Translations under genes and position numbers: made by a program
Part shown: one piece after another, positions 23,687 through 31,893 of the stretch
Numbering within the stretch: position 1 is the first letter of the stretch
Layout: each line of letters opens with the position of its first letter
Assembly (NCBI GenBank): GCA_016841565.1
Contig: JAENYX010000029.1
Location: forward strand, 1 to 36,196
Source: Clostridium thermobutyricum
Lineage (GTDB): Bacteria > Bacillota > Clostridia > Ch29
DNA: 36,196 nucleotides
Direction of reading: 5' to 3'
The notes under the pieces: model-generated
Seen by the model: the letters and a program-made list of their open reading frames with translations, nothing else
What the model was told of the DNA's origin: nothing
Databases searched by the model: none

Positions 23687-25411
23687 TTAATCGTCTTTAT
23701 CTTCCAATGCCTCTACCAAATGGCTTCCGAAGATCTCCACCGCTTCCTCATACAAACCGCACTCCTGCTCCATATCAGCCTGTAGGGAGCTCTGCTCATT
23801 ATCAACGCTCTCAACAACAACTTCACAACCGCTGCCTGTTACCGTATATATGGCTTCCCTTAATGCCTCTTTGTTTTCCTTGCTGTTCACTATATCGTAG
23901 TATATCCCATGGAGCGCCTGACATCCAATCACCAGCGCGGCGCCCTTTGCTTCTGTCGGTCTTGAATTTTTCAGCAGTGTAAAGAGGCCCTTTTTACTTT
24001 TCTCAAGGTGTTTCAGCACCTTATTCCAGGCGGCCGTTATTTGTTCCAAATCAATATCCTCCTGGGTATTCCGGCTTTCTACAGCTGTGGCCCCGGATTG
24101 TTTGTCCGGTTTGCTTTTGTTCTCCTCGTGGGGCCTGCTCTTGCCCCGGGCTGCCGGTTTAACGGTACAATCCCCCTGAACCTCTTCCGGGCTGTCTGCC
24201 CCGGCCGGTTCCGGTACATCTTCAGCCGGCGCTTTGTCTTTACCGGAAGCTGCCTTTGGAGCCTTGCCCTTTAACACAATACTCTCAATGCGGGAAATCC
24301 TATCGATAAGCCCTTCGATTGATGAATCCATAGAGGGCTCACACAGCTTAACCAGCGCAACCTCAAGCAGTATTCCCGGATGGGCACTCCACTTGGCCTT
24401 TGCCTGAGCCTCCGACAATACATCTATTGCCCTTATCAGAGTATTTACCTCCAATTTGTCTGCCACCATCAGAAGGTGCTCTGCCTTCTCCTTTGACATA
24501 TCCGACAGCCCGGAGGGCGAAACTTTGGCAATAAGTATATCTCTTAAATGATATATAATGTCCTTGAAAAGCTGGCCTGTATCTCTGCCGTCCTTTATGG
24601 CTCTATTTAACAAAGTAATACAGCCTGCGGCGTCCCTGCAGGCCAATGCCGCCGACAGGCCGAACAGAAGCTTCTCATTGGCCATCCCCAACACCGATAC
24701 CACCCTGTCCAAAGTGAGTCTGCCCTGCTGGAGAGTAGAGCATTTATCCAAAAGGCTTAGAGCATCCCTTGCCGCTCCGTCGGCAGAAACAGCTATCACC
24801 TCCAGGGCACCCCGGTCGATAATGATGTCGGCTTGCTTTACTACACGCTGTAAAAGCTCTGTAATCTCTGACACCGATATCCTTTTAAAATCAAACCTCT
24901 GGCACCGGGACAGCACGGTTGCGGGTAATTTGTGAGGTTCGGTGGTAGCAAGAATGAATATTACGTGGGAGGGCGGCTCCTCCAAGGTTTTAAGCAGTGC
25001 GTTAAAGGCCTCGGCGGTCAGCATATGCACTTCATCAACTATATACACCCTGTACCTTGCCTCGGCAGGCGGATACTTAACCTTCTCCCGCAAGTCTCTT
25101 ATTTCGTCTACTCCTCTGTTGGAAGCGGCATCTATTTCTATAATATCCATAAGCTTACCCGACAATGCCAGATTGCATATTTCACATTTATTGCAGGGAT
25201 TTCCCTTCTGAGTATCCAGGCAGTTAACCGCCCTTGCAAAAATCCTGGCCGTTGAGGTCTTTCCGGTACCCCTTGTGCCGGCAAACAGATATGCATGGGC
25301 AACCCTGTCCCCGATCAGCTGATTCTTTAAAGTAGTGGTGATATGCTCCTGCCCCACCACCTGATCAAAACCCAAGGGTCTGTATTGTCTGTACAAAGCG
25401 GTATAACCCAT
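23687..25411 (-). CDS. dnaX: DNA polymerase III subunits gamma/tau
   Basis: The 574-residue clamp-loader ATPase has Walker A GTRGTGKTST (near 45-54), a zinc-binding cysteine set (CLDTQKGNPCNKCEIC), Walker B VDEVHML and sensor LSRCQRFDF. A long Lys/Ala/Pro-rich linker (about 385-450) leads to a C-terminal tau domain. It is part of a thioesterase-dnaX-yaaK-recR operon; the thioesterase stop is 13 nt upstream. The SRP RNA gene lies just beyond, as in Bacillus. Confidence 0.96.
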   Translation of the reverse strand: MGYTALYRQYRPLGFDQVVGQEHITTTLKNQLIGDRVAHAYLFAGTRGTGKTSTARIFARAVNCLDTQKGNPCNKCEICNLALSGKLMDIIEIDAASNRGVDEIRDLREKVKYPPAEARYRVYIVDEVHMLTAEAFNALLKTLEEPPSHVIFILATTEPHKLPATVLSRCQRFDFKRISVSEITELLQRVVKQADIIIDRGALEVIAVSADGAARDALSLLDKCSTLQQGRLTLDRVVSVLGMANEKLLFGLSAALACRDAAGCITLLNRAIKDGRDTGQLFKDIIYHLRDILIAKVSPSGLSDMSKEKAEHLLMVADKLEVNTLIRAIDVLSEAQAKAKWSAHPGILLEVALVKLCEPSMDSSIEGLIDRISRIESIVLKGKAPKAASGKDKAPAEDVPEPAGADSPEEVQGDCTVKPAARGKSRPHEENKSKPDKQSGATAVESRNTQEDIDLEQITAAWNKVLKHLEKSKKGLFTLLKNSRPTEAKGAALVIGCQALHGIYYDIVNSKENKEALREAIYTVTGSGCEVVVESVDNEQSSLQADMEQECGLYEEAVEIFGSHLVEALEDKDD

Positions 25412-25424
25412 ATTCCCCCGTCCT

Positions 25425-25865
25425 TTACTCCTGATTGTTTTCTTTTAATATTTTATATGTTCCCCTTGCCGTTGCAACCATTGTTTGCTCCACAAACAAA
25501 TCGGCCCTTATAACCGCAGTGGTCTTACCCTTCCTCAGCACTTCCCCTCTTCCGGTAAGCGTCTGCCCCGCTTCTATAGGCACTAAATAGTTAATATTCA
25601 TCTCGATGGTGGCGGTCACAGCTTCCATGGAATAAAGGGCCGCCCCCATAACGGTATCGGCAAACGTGGCTGTTATACCCCCGTGACAGTTACCCATAAC
25701 GTTAAGATATGTATCCTTTACCTCCATCACCATTTCCGACCTTCCCCATTCAAGAGAGGTTATCTTCATATCCACCAGCTTCCACAGAGGAGCCTCCTTC
25801 ATTCTTTTGTTTAAAACATCCAACGTTACTTTTTTCAAAACCATGCCTTTCTGCATACCATCCAC
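25425..25865 (-). CDS. PaaI-type hotdog thioesterase
   Basis: The 146-residue protein has the PaaI/YdiI hotdog fold. NVMGNCHGGITATFADTVMG (about 55-74) is the diagnostic helix, with the acidic catalytic residue in TFAD. It would hydrolyse acyl-CoA thioesters, but the substrate cannot be read from sequence. It sits between SRP RNA and dnaX, just upstream of dnaX, and is probably cotranscribed. This position is not the usual Bacillus arrangement. Confidence 0.85.
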   Translation of the reverse strand: MDGMQKGMVLKKVTLDVLNKRMKEAPLWKLVDMKITSLEWGRSEMVMEVKDTYLNVMGNCHGGITATFADTVMGAALYSMEAVTATIEMNINYLVPIEAGQTLTGRGEVLRKGKTTAVIRADLFVEQTMVATARGTYKILKENNQE

Positions 25866-25910
25866 CCTTTGTTTATTTAACCATATTATGATTATACCCT
25901 ATAAGTCGCC

Positions 25911-25938
25911 AAACAAAAAGAAGGAGCAGCAACTCCTT
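25911..25938 (-). terminator. Terminator of the SRP RNA gene
   Basis: AAGGAG (25921-25926) pairs with CTCCTT (25933-25938). On the minus strand CTTTTTGTTT follows. It lies about 20 nt past the RNA 3' end. Confidence 0.8.
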
Positions 25939-25958
25939 CCCGTTGGCAAAATATTTTA

Positions 25959-26229
25959 TAGGCCGTGCACCTTTCCCCGACTTACTTCCATAGGCGATAC
26001 CCGGACAGTTAGCTCCAACCAGGCTTACCTGCGGCACATGAAAGTGTCCACTTACCGCTGCTTCCTTCCGGACCTGACGGGGTTCATGAATTTCCATTGC
26101 GCAGGACCCGGTCTTCAGCGCCACTTATACGGGCCGGCCCCACAGAATATAAGCCTCAGAAAGGAATTCAACCCTGCTATAGCGGATTGCAGGTAACAGG
26201 GCGCCGCTACTTCCCCGTCTAGCACGACC
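25959..26229 (-). ncRNA. ffs: Signal recognition particle RNA, large Bacillus type
   Basis: The minus strand carries the domain IV core GTCAGGTCCGGAAGGAAGCA, flanking CCTGCGCAATGG and TCATGTGCCGCAGG, and a 5' end beginning GTGCTAGACGGGGAAGTAGC. This matches the roughly 270-nt Bacillus scRNA with an Alu domain. The RNA guides ribosomes making membrane and secreted proteins through Ffh. Ends are set from the pairing of the 5' GTGC and the 3' GTGCACGGCC and may be off by a few bases. Confidence 0.95.
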
Positions 26230-26412
26230 AAAATTTGTCTCAATATCATTAATATTGCTTTATACATCTGCAGGCACTCCATGCCTAAAGATATATTAAC
26301 GGTATTTCATTGGTATGTCAAGGCAAATAGGCTGCCATATATTCCTTTATTTTACTCATATATGGATATGTTATTCCCGGCCGCCGCCGGTCGGACGGCA
26401 GTATGGGACTTG

Positions 26413-27477
26413 CTATATCCATTTCTTTTTCCTGAAAAACAGCACCATGGCTATGGTTATCAGTACCATAACGCTTAAGGCGGCGTAATACCCCAGCTTC
26501 CATTTCAGTTCAGGCATATTTGTAAAGTTCATTCCATAAAGTCCTGTAATAAATGTCAGCGGAATAAACAATGTTGTCATGATGGTAAGTATCTTCATTA
26601 TTTCATTCGTTTTATTGCTTACGCTGGAAAGATAAATATCAAGCATTCCCGACAATATATCGCGAAGCACCTCCACATTGTCTATTATCTGGATGGTATG
26701 CTCATATAAATCCCGCATATAGACCGACATCAAAGGATTGATTAGTTTGTATTCCGCCCTCTCCAGGCTGCTTATCACTCCCCTTAACGGCCATACCGCC
26801 TTTCTGAGAAAAGTCAGTTCTCTTTTTAGACAATGAATTGCCTTGAGTGTCCTGGATGAAGGAGCGGATATAAGCTCATACTCCGCATCCTCAATTTTTT
26901 CCCCTACAGACTCCAGTATTACAAAATAATAGTCGACAATTGCGTCAATAAGTGAGTACAGAAGATAATCCGCCCCCATCTTCCTCAGCCTGCAGCTTGA
27001 GTTGCCCAGTTTATCTCTTATTGGCTGGAACACATCACCTTCCCTCTCCTGGAATGTTACTACATAGTTATGTCCCAGTATGAAACTGACCTGCTCTACC
27101 TCCATTTCATCAACCGTTGAGTTATAGTACAGCATTTTTGCTATTACATAAATATAATTATCGTAGCTTGCCACCTTGGGCCGGTTATTTACGTTAACTA
27201 TATCCTCCAGGGTTTCGGGGTGTGTATTTATATATTGACCCAATCTATTAATAACCTGAGATTGCCCAAGTCCCTCTACATTAATCCATCTTATTTTACC
27301 GCTTTCCATTGATGGAAAAATCCCTTCCAGGTCATCAGGCTCAATATCCTTTGTTGATAATTGGTTTTCATCATATTCCATGATGGTAATCCTAATCCGG
27401 CCCTTCCCATTATCGGCAGTCATGTCAGACCCCGGGATATGCCTGTCTCTAATCTCTTCGGAACAAATACCTGCCAT
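26413..27477 (-). CDS. corA: CorA-type magnesium/cobalt transporter
   Basis: The 354-residue protein has the long cytoplasmic N-terminal alpha/beta and helical domain. Two C-terminal transmembrane helices follow, separated by the signature GMN in ITGLYGMNF (near 315). The C-terminal positive tail RKKKWI is typical. It mediates passive uptake of Mg2+ as a pentamer. GAGGTG lies 8 nt upstream of the ATG. A 9-bp inverted repeat (27510-27540) in the leader might form a regulatory hairpin. Confidence 0.93.
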   Translation of the reverse strand: MAGICSEEIRDRHIPGSDMTADNGKGRIRITIMEYDENQLSTKDIEPDDLEGIFPSMESGKIRWINVEGLGQSQVINRLGQYINTHPETLEDIVNVNNRPKVASYDNYIYVIAKMLYYNSTVDEMEVEQVSFILGHNYVVTFQEREGDVFQPIRDKLGNSSCRLRKMGADYLLYSLIDAIVDYYFVILESVGEKIEDAEYELISAPSSRTLKAIHCLKRELTFLRKAVWPLRGVISSLERAEYKLINPLMSVYMRDLYEHTIQIIDNVEVLRDILSGMLDIYLSSVSNKTNEIMKILTIMTTLFIPLTFITGLYGMNFTNMPELKWKLGYYAALSVMVLITIAMVLFFRKKKWI

Positions 27478-27509
27478 AACACATCACCTCACAGCCATAT
27501 TCTTTCCCG

Positions 27510-27540
27510 TCAATGGCAATCACCTTTATACTGCCATTGA
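27510..27540 (-). repeat. 9-bp inverted repeat in the corA leader
   Basis: TCAATGGCA (27510-27518) pairs perfectly with TGCCATTGA (27532-27540). It lies 33 nt upstream of corA and has no T-run. It could be an operator or an RNA hairpin; no known Mg2+ riboswitch is recognisable. Confidence 0.4.
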
Positions 27541-27562
27541 AAAAATTGCCCGGGACATATAC

Positions 27563-27589
27563 AAAAAAAACATCCAATATCCCGGATGT
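27563..27589 (-). terminator. Terminator of tRNA-Ser(GGA)
   Basis: ACATCC and GGATGT pair around an 8-nt loop. Eight T follow on the minus strand. Confidence 0.75.
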
Positions 27590-27639
27590 AAATTTTGTAA
27601 CCATTAATGCGGGTTGAGCACAAATGCAGCTAATAAAGA

Positions 27640-27733
27640 TGGCGGAGAGAGAGGGATTTGAACCCTCGAGACAAGTATCCCCGTCTACCCGCTTTCCAGG
27701 CGAGCGCCTTCAGCCAGACTCAGCCATCTCTCC
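27640..27733 (-). tRNA. tRNA-Ser(GGA)
   Basis: The 94-nt class II tRNA has an acceptor stem GGAGAGA/TCTCTCC, an anticodon loop CTGGAAA with anticodon GGA, a long variable arm, GGTTCAAATCC in the T arm, and encoded CCA. Confidence 0.95.
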
Positions 27734-28079
27734 ATGCCAATCCATCCTACAAAAATGCTGCTATTTAGTTTGCCCCGGCGGATTCCATCAGGATATGATC
27801 CGCCACGCCTATTTATTTTACATTAGATACCCGCCAATGTCAATGACGTTTAAAATGCTATTCTACCGGTAAATTGTCTGCAAATGCATATTAATACAAC
27901 TGCTTCACACAAGACGTTTCTATAACCATGCTCTTCCGTCCCTTGGAACAGTTTATGAGCAACTCTCTTTGTTCTTTTCAGTATGTCATATATAATTAAA
28001 TATATGTAATATATATTTGACATACTATCAATTATATGATACTATGTATTCAAGTTAAAAATAAAGCCGGGGTGATACA
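27734..28079. other. Intergenic region upstream of the first XRE gene
   Basis: No gene is seen. It contains a 7-bp hairpin GGCGGAT/ATCCGCC (27777-27804) and, at its right end, the promoter and operator-like repeat described separately. Confidence 0.5.
27981..28045 (+). promoter_or_regulatory. Promoter with inverted-repeat operator for the XRE/membrane pair
   Basis: TTGACA (28017-28022), a 17-nt spacer and TACTAT (28040-28045) form a strong promoter. GTATGTCA (27981-27988) and TGACATAC (28018-28025) are perfect inverted arms 29 bp apart, and the right arm covers the -35 box. This suggests repression by the XRE protein encoded just downstream. Confidence 0.6.
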
Positions 28080-28289
28080 TTGGGTAAAAATTTAAAATTC
28101 AAATCGGCCCGCGCAGCAAAGGATATGTCACAGAAAGATATTGCTGGTGCGGTTGGCGTAACCAGGCAAACGATTAATGCAATAGAGAGCGGGGATTACA
28201 ATCCCTCCATTAACCTATGTATAGCAATATGCAAAGTATTGGGGAAGACGCTAAATGATATTTTTTGGGAGGATGATATCTGTGAATAA
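28080..28289 (+). CDS. Small XRE-family transcription regulator
   Basis: The 69-residue protein is a single helix-turn-helix domain: LKFKSARAAKDMSQKDIAGAV and VTRQTINAIESGDYNPS span helices 1-3. It starts with TTG after GGGGTGA. Its stop overlaps the start of the next gene, a membrane protein, so the two are coupled. Such small XRE proteins usually control their membrane-protein partner and themselves. Confidence 0.88.
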   Translation: MGKNLKFKSARAAKDMSQKDIAGAVGVTRQTINAIESGDYNPSINLCIAICKVLGKTLNDIFWEDDICE

Positions 28290-28728
28290 AAAGGGATTGG
28301 ATGAAATGCAGATTCAACGGAAAAATAAAATTGGAAACCAAGCATTCGTAATACTCTTATATCTATTGATGCTTGATACAGGGCTTTATGGCTTTGGATT
28401 TAGGTGGGTAAGCTATCCTGCCAATGTCATGATTATTTTAACTCTTTGCGCAGGCTTCTACGTGGTTCGCTTAATAAAAAACAATGCTTACGTAGGACCA
28501 TCAGTTGAAAAAGAAAGGCCGGTATTAAAAGTTGCTCTTACTGTTTTTGTGTCTGTTTCTATTGCAATGGTTATCCTGGTTCTATTAAAAAACGCTGGTT
28601 TCACCAGCCCTGAACAGATTGATGATATGAGCGCACCTATACTATTTATCACTTCATTCGTAGCCATAGCCATCGCTGTTGTAACCAGCCTTATCAAAAG
28701 GAACCAGAACAGAAAAGATGAGAAATAA
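28282..28728 (+). CDS. Membrane protein paired with the XRE regulator
   Basis: The product is about 148 residues, starting at GTG with GGGAGG 9 nt upstream and overlapping the regulator's stop by 8 bp. Four hydrophobic segments are visible (about residues 20-38, 45-62, 80-100 and 115-135 of the chosen start), joined by short charged loops. It is an uncharacterised type common beside XRE regulators in Firmicutes. I do not assign a function. Confidence 0.75.
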   Translation: MNKKGLDEMQIQRKNKIGNQAFVILLYLLMLDTGLYGFGFRWVSYPANVMIILTLCAGFYVVRLIKNNAYVGPSVEKERPVLKVALTVFVSVSIAMVILVLLKNAGFTSPEQIDDMSAPILFITSFVAIAIAVVTSLIKRNQNRKDEK

Positions 28729-28775
28729 TCCTGTTGATGCATGCGGAATAATTGTAGTAGAATAGGAAAAATGAA

Positions 28776-28801
28776 GGGGTTGCCGAACACTCGGCAACCC
28801 C
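28776..28801 (+). terminator. Strong hairpin after the XRE/membrane pair
   Basis: GGGGTTGCCGA and TCGGCAACCCC pair perfectly (11 bp) around ACAC. The following sequence has only a weak T-run. Confidence 0.6.
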
Positions 28802-28956
28802 AAACTGCTTTTCTGACAAAGCAGCGGCTCTTTGCTGTTTGTCTTGGCAGGAATAAAGTAATTAAATATTGGTAATTATTATCATGAACCAACTGAATGA
28901 ATATTTGTATATATTCTGATATAAGGCTGGTATTAAGCTGCAGGAGGCAATATGGT

Positions 28957-29325
28957 GTGGAGCGTTTACGACTTTTACGCACAGATAAGGGTATTCATCA
29001 AGAAGAGTTAGGCAGTATATTAGATTTATCTCAACAGGCTATCAGTGCCTATGAAAATGGAACCAAGCAGCCACCTATAGACATACTAATTCGAATAGCT
29101 GACTTTTTTGATGTGTCGGTGGATTATCTGCTGGAACGTACAAATATTCGCAAACATGGTGATGCCCAACCGGAAGACCGCCCGTCCCAAGGGCTCCTGT
29201 CGGATCCGGAACTAAGGGTAATACTCTCTGACTGTAAAGAATGGACCCATGAAGACAAGCAGGAACTGATATCCTATCTTAAGGCTAAAAAAATAGCCAG
29301 GAAAGCTATCCAAAACAAATCATAA
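28957..29325 (+). CDS. XRE-family transcription regulator
   Basis: The product is about 122 residues from a GTG start (VERLRLLRTDKG). This start is preferred because AGGAGG lies 9 nt upstream, and the earlier ATG at 28897 has none. The N-terminal helix-turn-helix (about 1-60) includes QEELGSILDLSQQAISAYENG; a tail of about 60 residues follows. It resembles SinR/phage-type repressors. The regulated gene is unknown. Confidence 0.85.
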   Translation: MERLRLLRTDKGIHQEELGSILDLSQQAISAYENGTKQPPIDILIRIADFFDVSVDYLLERTNIRKHGDAQPEDRPSQGLLSDPELRVILSDCKEWTHEDKQELISYLKAKKIARKAIQNKS

Positions 29326-29460
29326 GGCAGTATATTTCTTTCCCCGGTACACTTATATTTTTGCCATGGGATGCCAGCGCTTTAAGTCCCCGGATACCGC
29401 ACATACGCAGAAGCACTATAACGGTGTTTTCCCTGTTTCACGGGATTACCCCGTACTTTA

Positions 29461-30402
29461 TTATTGTACCCTGTATGCTGCCTGCCCGGGCTGCAAAAAC
29501 CGGATATAGTATTCGTCATAGGTTAGACCGCTTTTATAAACTTCGGCGGCCAGTCCCTCGCCAAGGTATCTCAGATGCCACGGCTCATAGCTGTACCCGG
29601 TAATATGCTCTTTGCCGGCCGGATACCTGATGATAAAACCATATTTATGGGCGTTTTGGCTGTACCATGTATATGTTTTAGTATTTGCAAGCCTGTTTTC
29701 CACACCGTTGACATCCACCGCCAGGCCCAGCTGGTGCTCACTATACCCGGGCCGGGCACTTGTCCTGTCAACATGGGATTGTCCTTTTTCAGCTGCTCTT
29801 TTGTCGTAGATGGATTTTTGGTACTCATAGCTTCTGTACGAAGATACGGGAAAGATACTTAATCCCAGTTCCTTTGCATCATTTCTCATGTTTTCAAAGG
29901 CCAATCTGGCTTCATGTCTTAGCAGGTAACCGGTACCGCTTATTTTTTCCAAACCATCGGGAACATAGTGGTTTGGTATCATCCAATACTTGTTAACCAG
30001 TGTCGATATGCTCTGGGGATCTGTTATTTCTTTTATGTCTGTATAATAGGACTTGTCCAGCCCGATATTAACATAGGTAACGATTGTTTGATATGAGTAT
30101 TCCTTATTCTCTGATTTATAGTTGATATAGTTTTCTATTTTATCTTTTTGGAAATATGGAAAGCCTATATAGTTTGCCAGCTCTTTGGCATATTCACCAT
30201 GCGCCCCCTCTGATAAAACCGCTTCTGCTGATTCGGGGATATCAGTAACCGGCTCTGAGGTGCCGCTTTGCTGCGGATTGGCCATTGCGGTAGGTCTAAA
30301 GATCTGTAGTTCCCCCCTGATAAAACCAAAGGCTGCAATGCAGACAATTGCTGCCAGCAGAATATATCCGCCGGTTCGAATTATCCTGATTTTTGTTCCC
30401 AT
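29461..30402 (-). CDS. VanY-type D-alanyl-D-alanine carboxypeptidase (M15)
   Basis: The 313-residue protein has one N-terminal membrane helix (about 8-30), a linker, and a C-terminal M15 peptidase domain. Zinc ligands lie in SEHQLGLAVD (the SxHxxGxAxD motif, near 220) and EPWHLRYL (near 277). The domain trims the terminal D-Ala of peptidoglycan stem peptides outside the membrane. No van genes lie nearby, so a cell-wall maintenance role is more likely than glycopeptide resistance. Confidence 0.9.
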   Translation of the reverse strand: MGTKIRIIRTGGYILLAAIVCIAAFGFIRGELQIFRPTAMANPQQSGTSEPVTDIPESAEAVLSEGAHGEYAKELANYIGFPYFQKDKIENYINYKSENKEYSYQTIVTYVNIGLDKSYYTDIKEITDPQSISTLVNKYWMIPNHYVPDGLEKISGTGYLLRHEARLAFENMRNDAKELGLSIFPVSSYRSYEYQKSIYDKRAAEKGQSHVDRTSARPGYSEHQLGLAVDVNGVENRLANTKTYTWYSQNAHKYGFIIRYPAGKEHITGYSYEPWHLRYLGEGLAAEVYKSGLTYDEYYIRFLQPGQAAYRVQ

Positions 30403-30430
30403 GAATTAATCCCCCAAGGATAATGGTATG

Positions 30431-30500
30431 AAAAATATACCACCATTCGTGTTATTTCTTCATATTATACCACTTTTAGTGGTATTTTTACATAGCATAC
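30431..30500. promoter_or_regulatory. ATACCAC repeat cluster between the carboxypeptidase gene and msrB
   Basis: ATACCACT-TTT-AGTGGTAT (30467-30485) is a perfect 8-bp inverted repeat. A second, weaker site lies to the left (GGTAT...ATACC around 30425-30441), and ATACC recurs near 30498. The region separates two divergent genes, so repressor sites are plausible. Confidence 0.4.
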
Positions 30501-30647
30501 CGTTTAGAGGGATTAGTCAATTGTGCCAGCTCTTTACCGGCAGCGTTTTAAATAATCCGGTATATCAACTCTTGCTTTTGTAATACTCCATTATGGGTAA
30601 GACTATAATAAGACTATATATTAAATATGTTTTCGGGAGGCTGTAGT

Positions 30648-31088
30648 ATGGTTAACAATAACCAATGGGAAGAAAAAAACAAAGAATTAACCCCCATGCA
30701 GTACAAGGTAACCAGAGAAAACCAAACAGAACCGCCCTTTAGAAATGAATACTGGAACCATAAGAAAGAGGGTATATATGTAGACATAATAACCGGGGAG
30801 CCTCTTTTCAGTTCCCTGGACAAATATGATTCGGGATGCGGCTGGCCCAGCTTTACAAAACCCATTAATAAAGAACAGATAGTTGAAAAGACCGACAAAA
30901 GCCACGGTATGTTGAGAACCGAGGTCAGAAGCAAAAGGGGTGACGCCCATCTGGGACATGTTTTTACCGACGGCCCAATACCAAGCGGCCTAAGATACTG
31001 CATAAACAGCGCCGCTTTAAGGTTTGTGTCGGTGGACGATTTGGAAAAGGAGGGGTACGGGGAATATGTAAAGCTTTTCAATGACTGA
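30648..31088 (+). CDS. msrB: Peptide methionine-(R)-S-oxide reductase
   Basis: The 146-residue repair enzyme reduces methionine-R-sulfoxide. It has the SGCGWPSF motif (near 61) and the catalytic cysteine in [11 protein letters not shown] (near 119), plus GDAHLGHVF. The zinc-binding CxxC pairs of many MsrB proteins are not present. The ATG at 30648 has GGGAGG 7 nt upstream. It stands alone, with no msrA fusion. Confidence 0.95.
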   Translation: MVNNNQWEEKNKELTPMQYKVTRENQTEPPFRNEYWNHKKEGIYVDIITGEPLFSSLDKYDSGCGWPSFTKPINKEQIVEKTDKSHGMLRTEVRSKRGDAHLGHVFTDGPIPSGLRYCINSAALRFVSVDDLEKEGYGEYVKLFND

Positions 31089-31264
31089 GTTGTTTATAAC
31101 TCCTTTGTATCTATTGGGTAAAGTCTCTGCAATAGTCGGTTGTTAATACCGGTTTAGTTTGGGTAACAGAAGAGCAGGGAAGTAAAGCAATATGTATCCA
31201 TAAAAGAAGCCGTATATATTTATAGGATGCACTGCCTGGTGAAAATTAAAGGAGGTGAATTGTT

Positions 31265-31573
31265 ATGCCGGATTTTGGTAGCTCGTTTTCCGGGCTTGCA
31301 AGCCCTCGCAAACTGACAGAACAGGAATTAATAAGGGCAATTAGGTTCATGATTGCAGCAGAATATGAAGCTGTCCAGCTGTATATGCAGCTTGCCGAAT
31401 CAATCGACAACAGGTTGGCAATTGAAGTATTGAAGGATATAGCCGATGAGGAAAAGGTTCATGCAGGAGAGTTCCTGAGACTGTTAAAAGAGCTGGATCC
31501 CGATGAAGAAAAGTTTTATGAAGAAGGATACCAAGAAGTAGAGGAAGAAATCAAAGCCTTGAAAAACAAGTAA
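31265..31573 (+). CDS. Small ferritin-like protein (encapsulin-cargo type)
   Basis: This 102-residue protein has two helices of ferritin type. Iron-binding residues sit in AAEYEAVQLYMQ (near 34) and DEEKVHAGEF (near 62). It resembles the ferritin-like domain that is fused to, or packed inside, encapsulin shells in archaea and bacteria. No encapsulin gene is downstream; an IS remnant begins at once. AAGGAGG lies 9 nt upstream of the ATG. The iron oxidase role is inferred from family. Confidence 0.8.
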   Translation: MPDFGSSFSGLASPRKLTEQELIRAIRFMIAAEYEAVQLYMQLAESIDNRLAIEVLKDIADEEKVHAGEFLRLLKELDPDEEKFYEEGYQEVEEEIKALKNK

Positions 31574-31578
31574 TCATG

Positions 31579-31599
31579 ACCACCCGCTAAGCGGGTGGT
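31579..31599 (+). repeat. Right-end hairpin of IS200-like element (also a terminator-like stem)
   Basis: ACCACCCGC-TAA-GCGGGTGGT matches in sequence and orientation the hairpin at 35400-35422. Paired hairpins of this kind are the ends of IS200/IS605 elements. TTTG follows, so it may also stop transcription of the ferritin gene. Confidence 0.6.
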
Positions 31600-31696
31600 T
31601 TGCTCTAGCCCTATAAGGGCTTAATACTAGGCTGAGCCTCAAGGCTCGTTGAGTGTTCCGCCAACCGCACATCTTCTCAAACAACCCCTGAAGGGG

Positions 31697-31852
31697 TTAT
31701 TTCTCTTTGTTTTTGTTTACTGGCTCACCCGTAAACGAGTCTATAAACTCTTTCAGACTTATCTGATCAGATGCTATATCCTCTTGCAGCTGCTTTCTGA
31801 TATATTGTTCTATTGCCTTTTTATTTCGCCCCACTGCATTTACATATGAACG
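31697..31852 (-). pseudogene. IS200-like transposase TnpA, C-terminal fragment
   Basis: The minus strand reads VNAVGRNKKAIEQYIRKQ and then LKEFIDSFTGEPVNK, ending in TAA at 31697. This is the C-terminus of a Y1-type IS200 TnpA. The frame ends upstream at the junction 31844-31846, and the missing middle part lies at 35269. An AACCCCT/AGGGGTT hairpin (31684-31698) follows the stop. Confidence 0.85.
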
Positions 31853-31893
31853 TTATATATTAGGAAAACCAACAAACTGTTGAAGTGGTGGGA

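Noticed and set aside
29461..30402. Glycopeptide resistance gene vanY
   Set aside because: Only the M15 peptidase is present; no vanA, vanH, vanX or two-component genes lie nearby.
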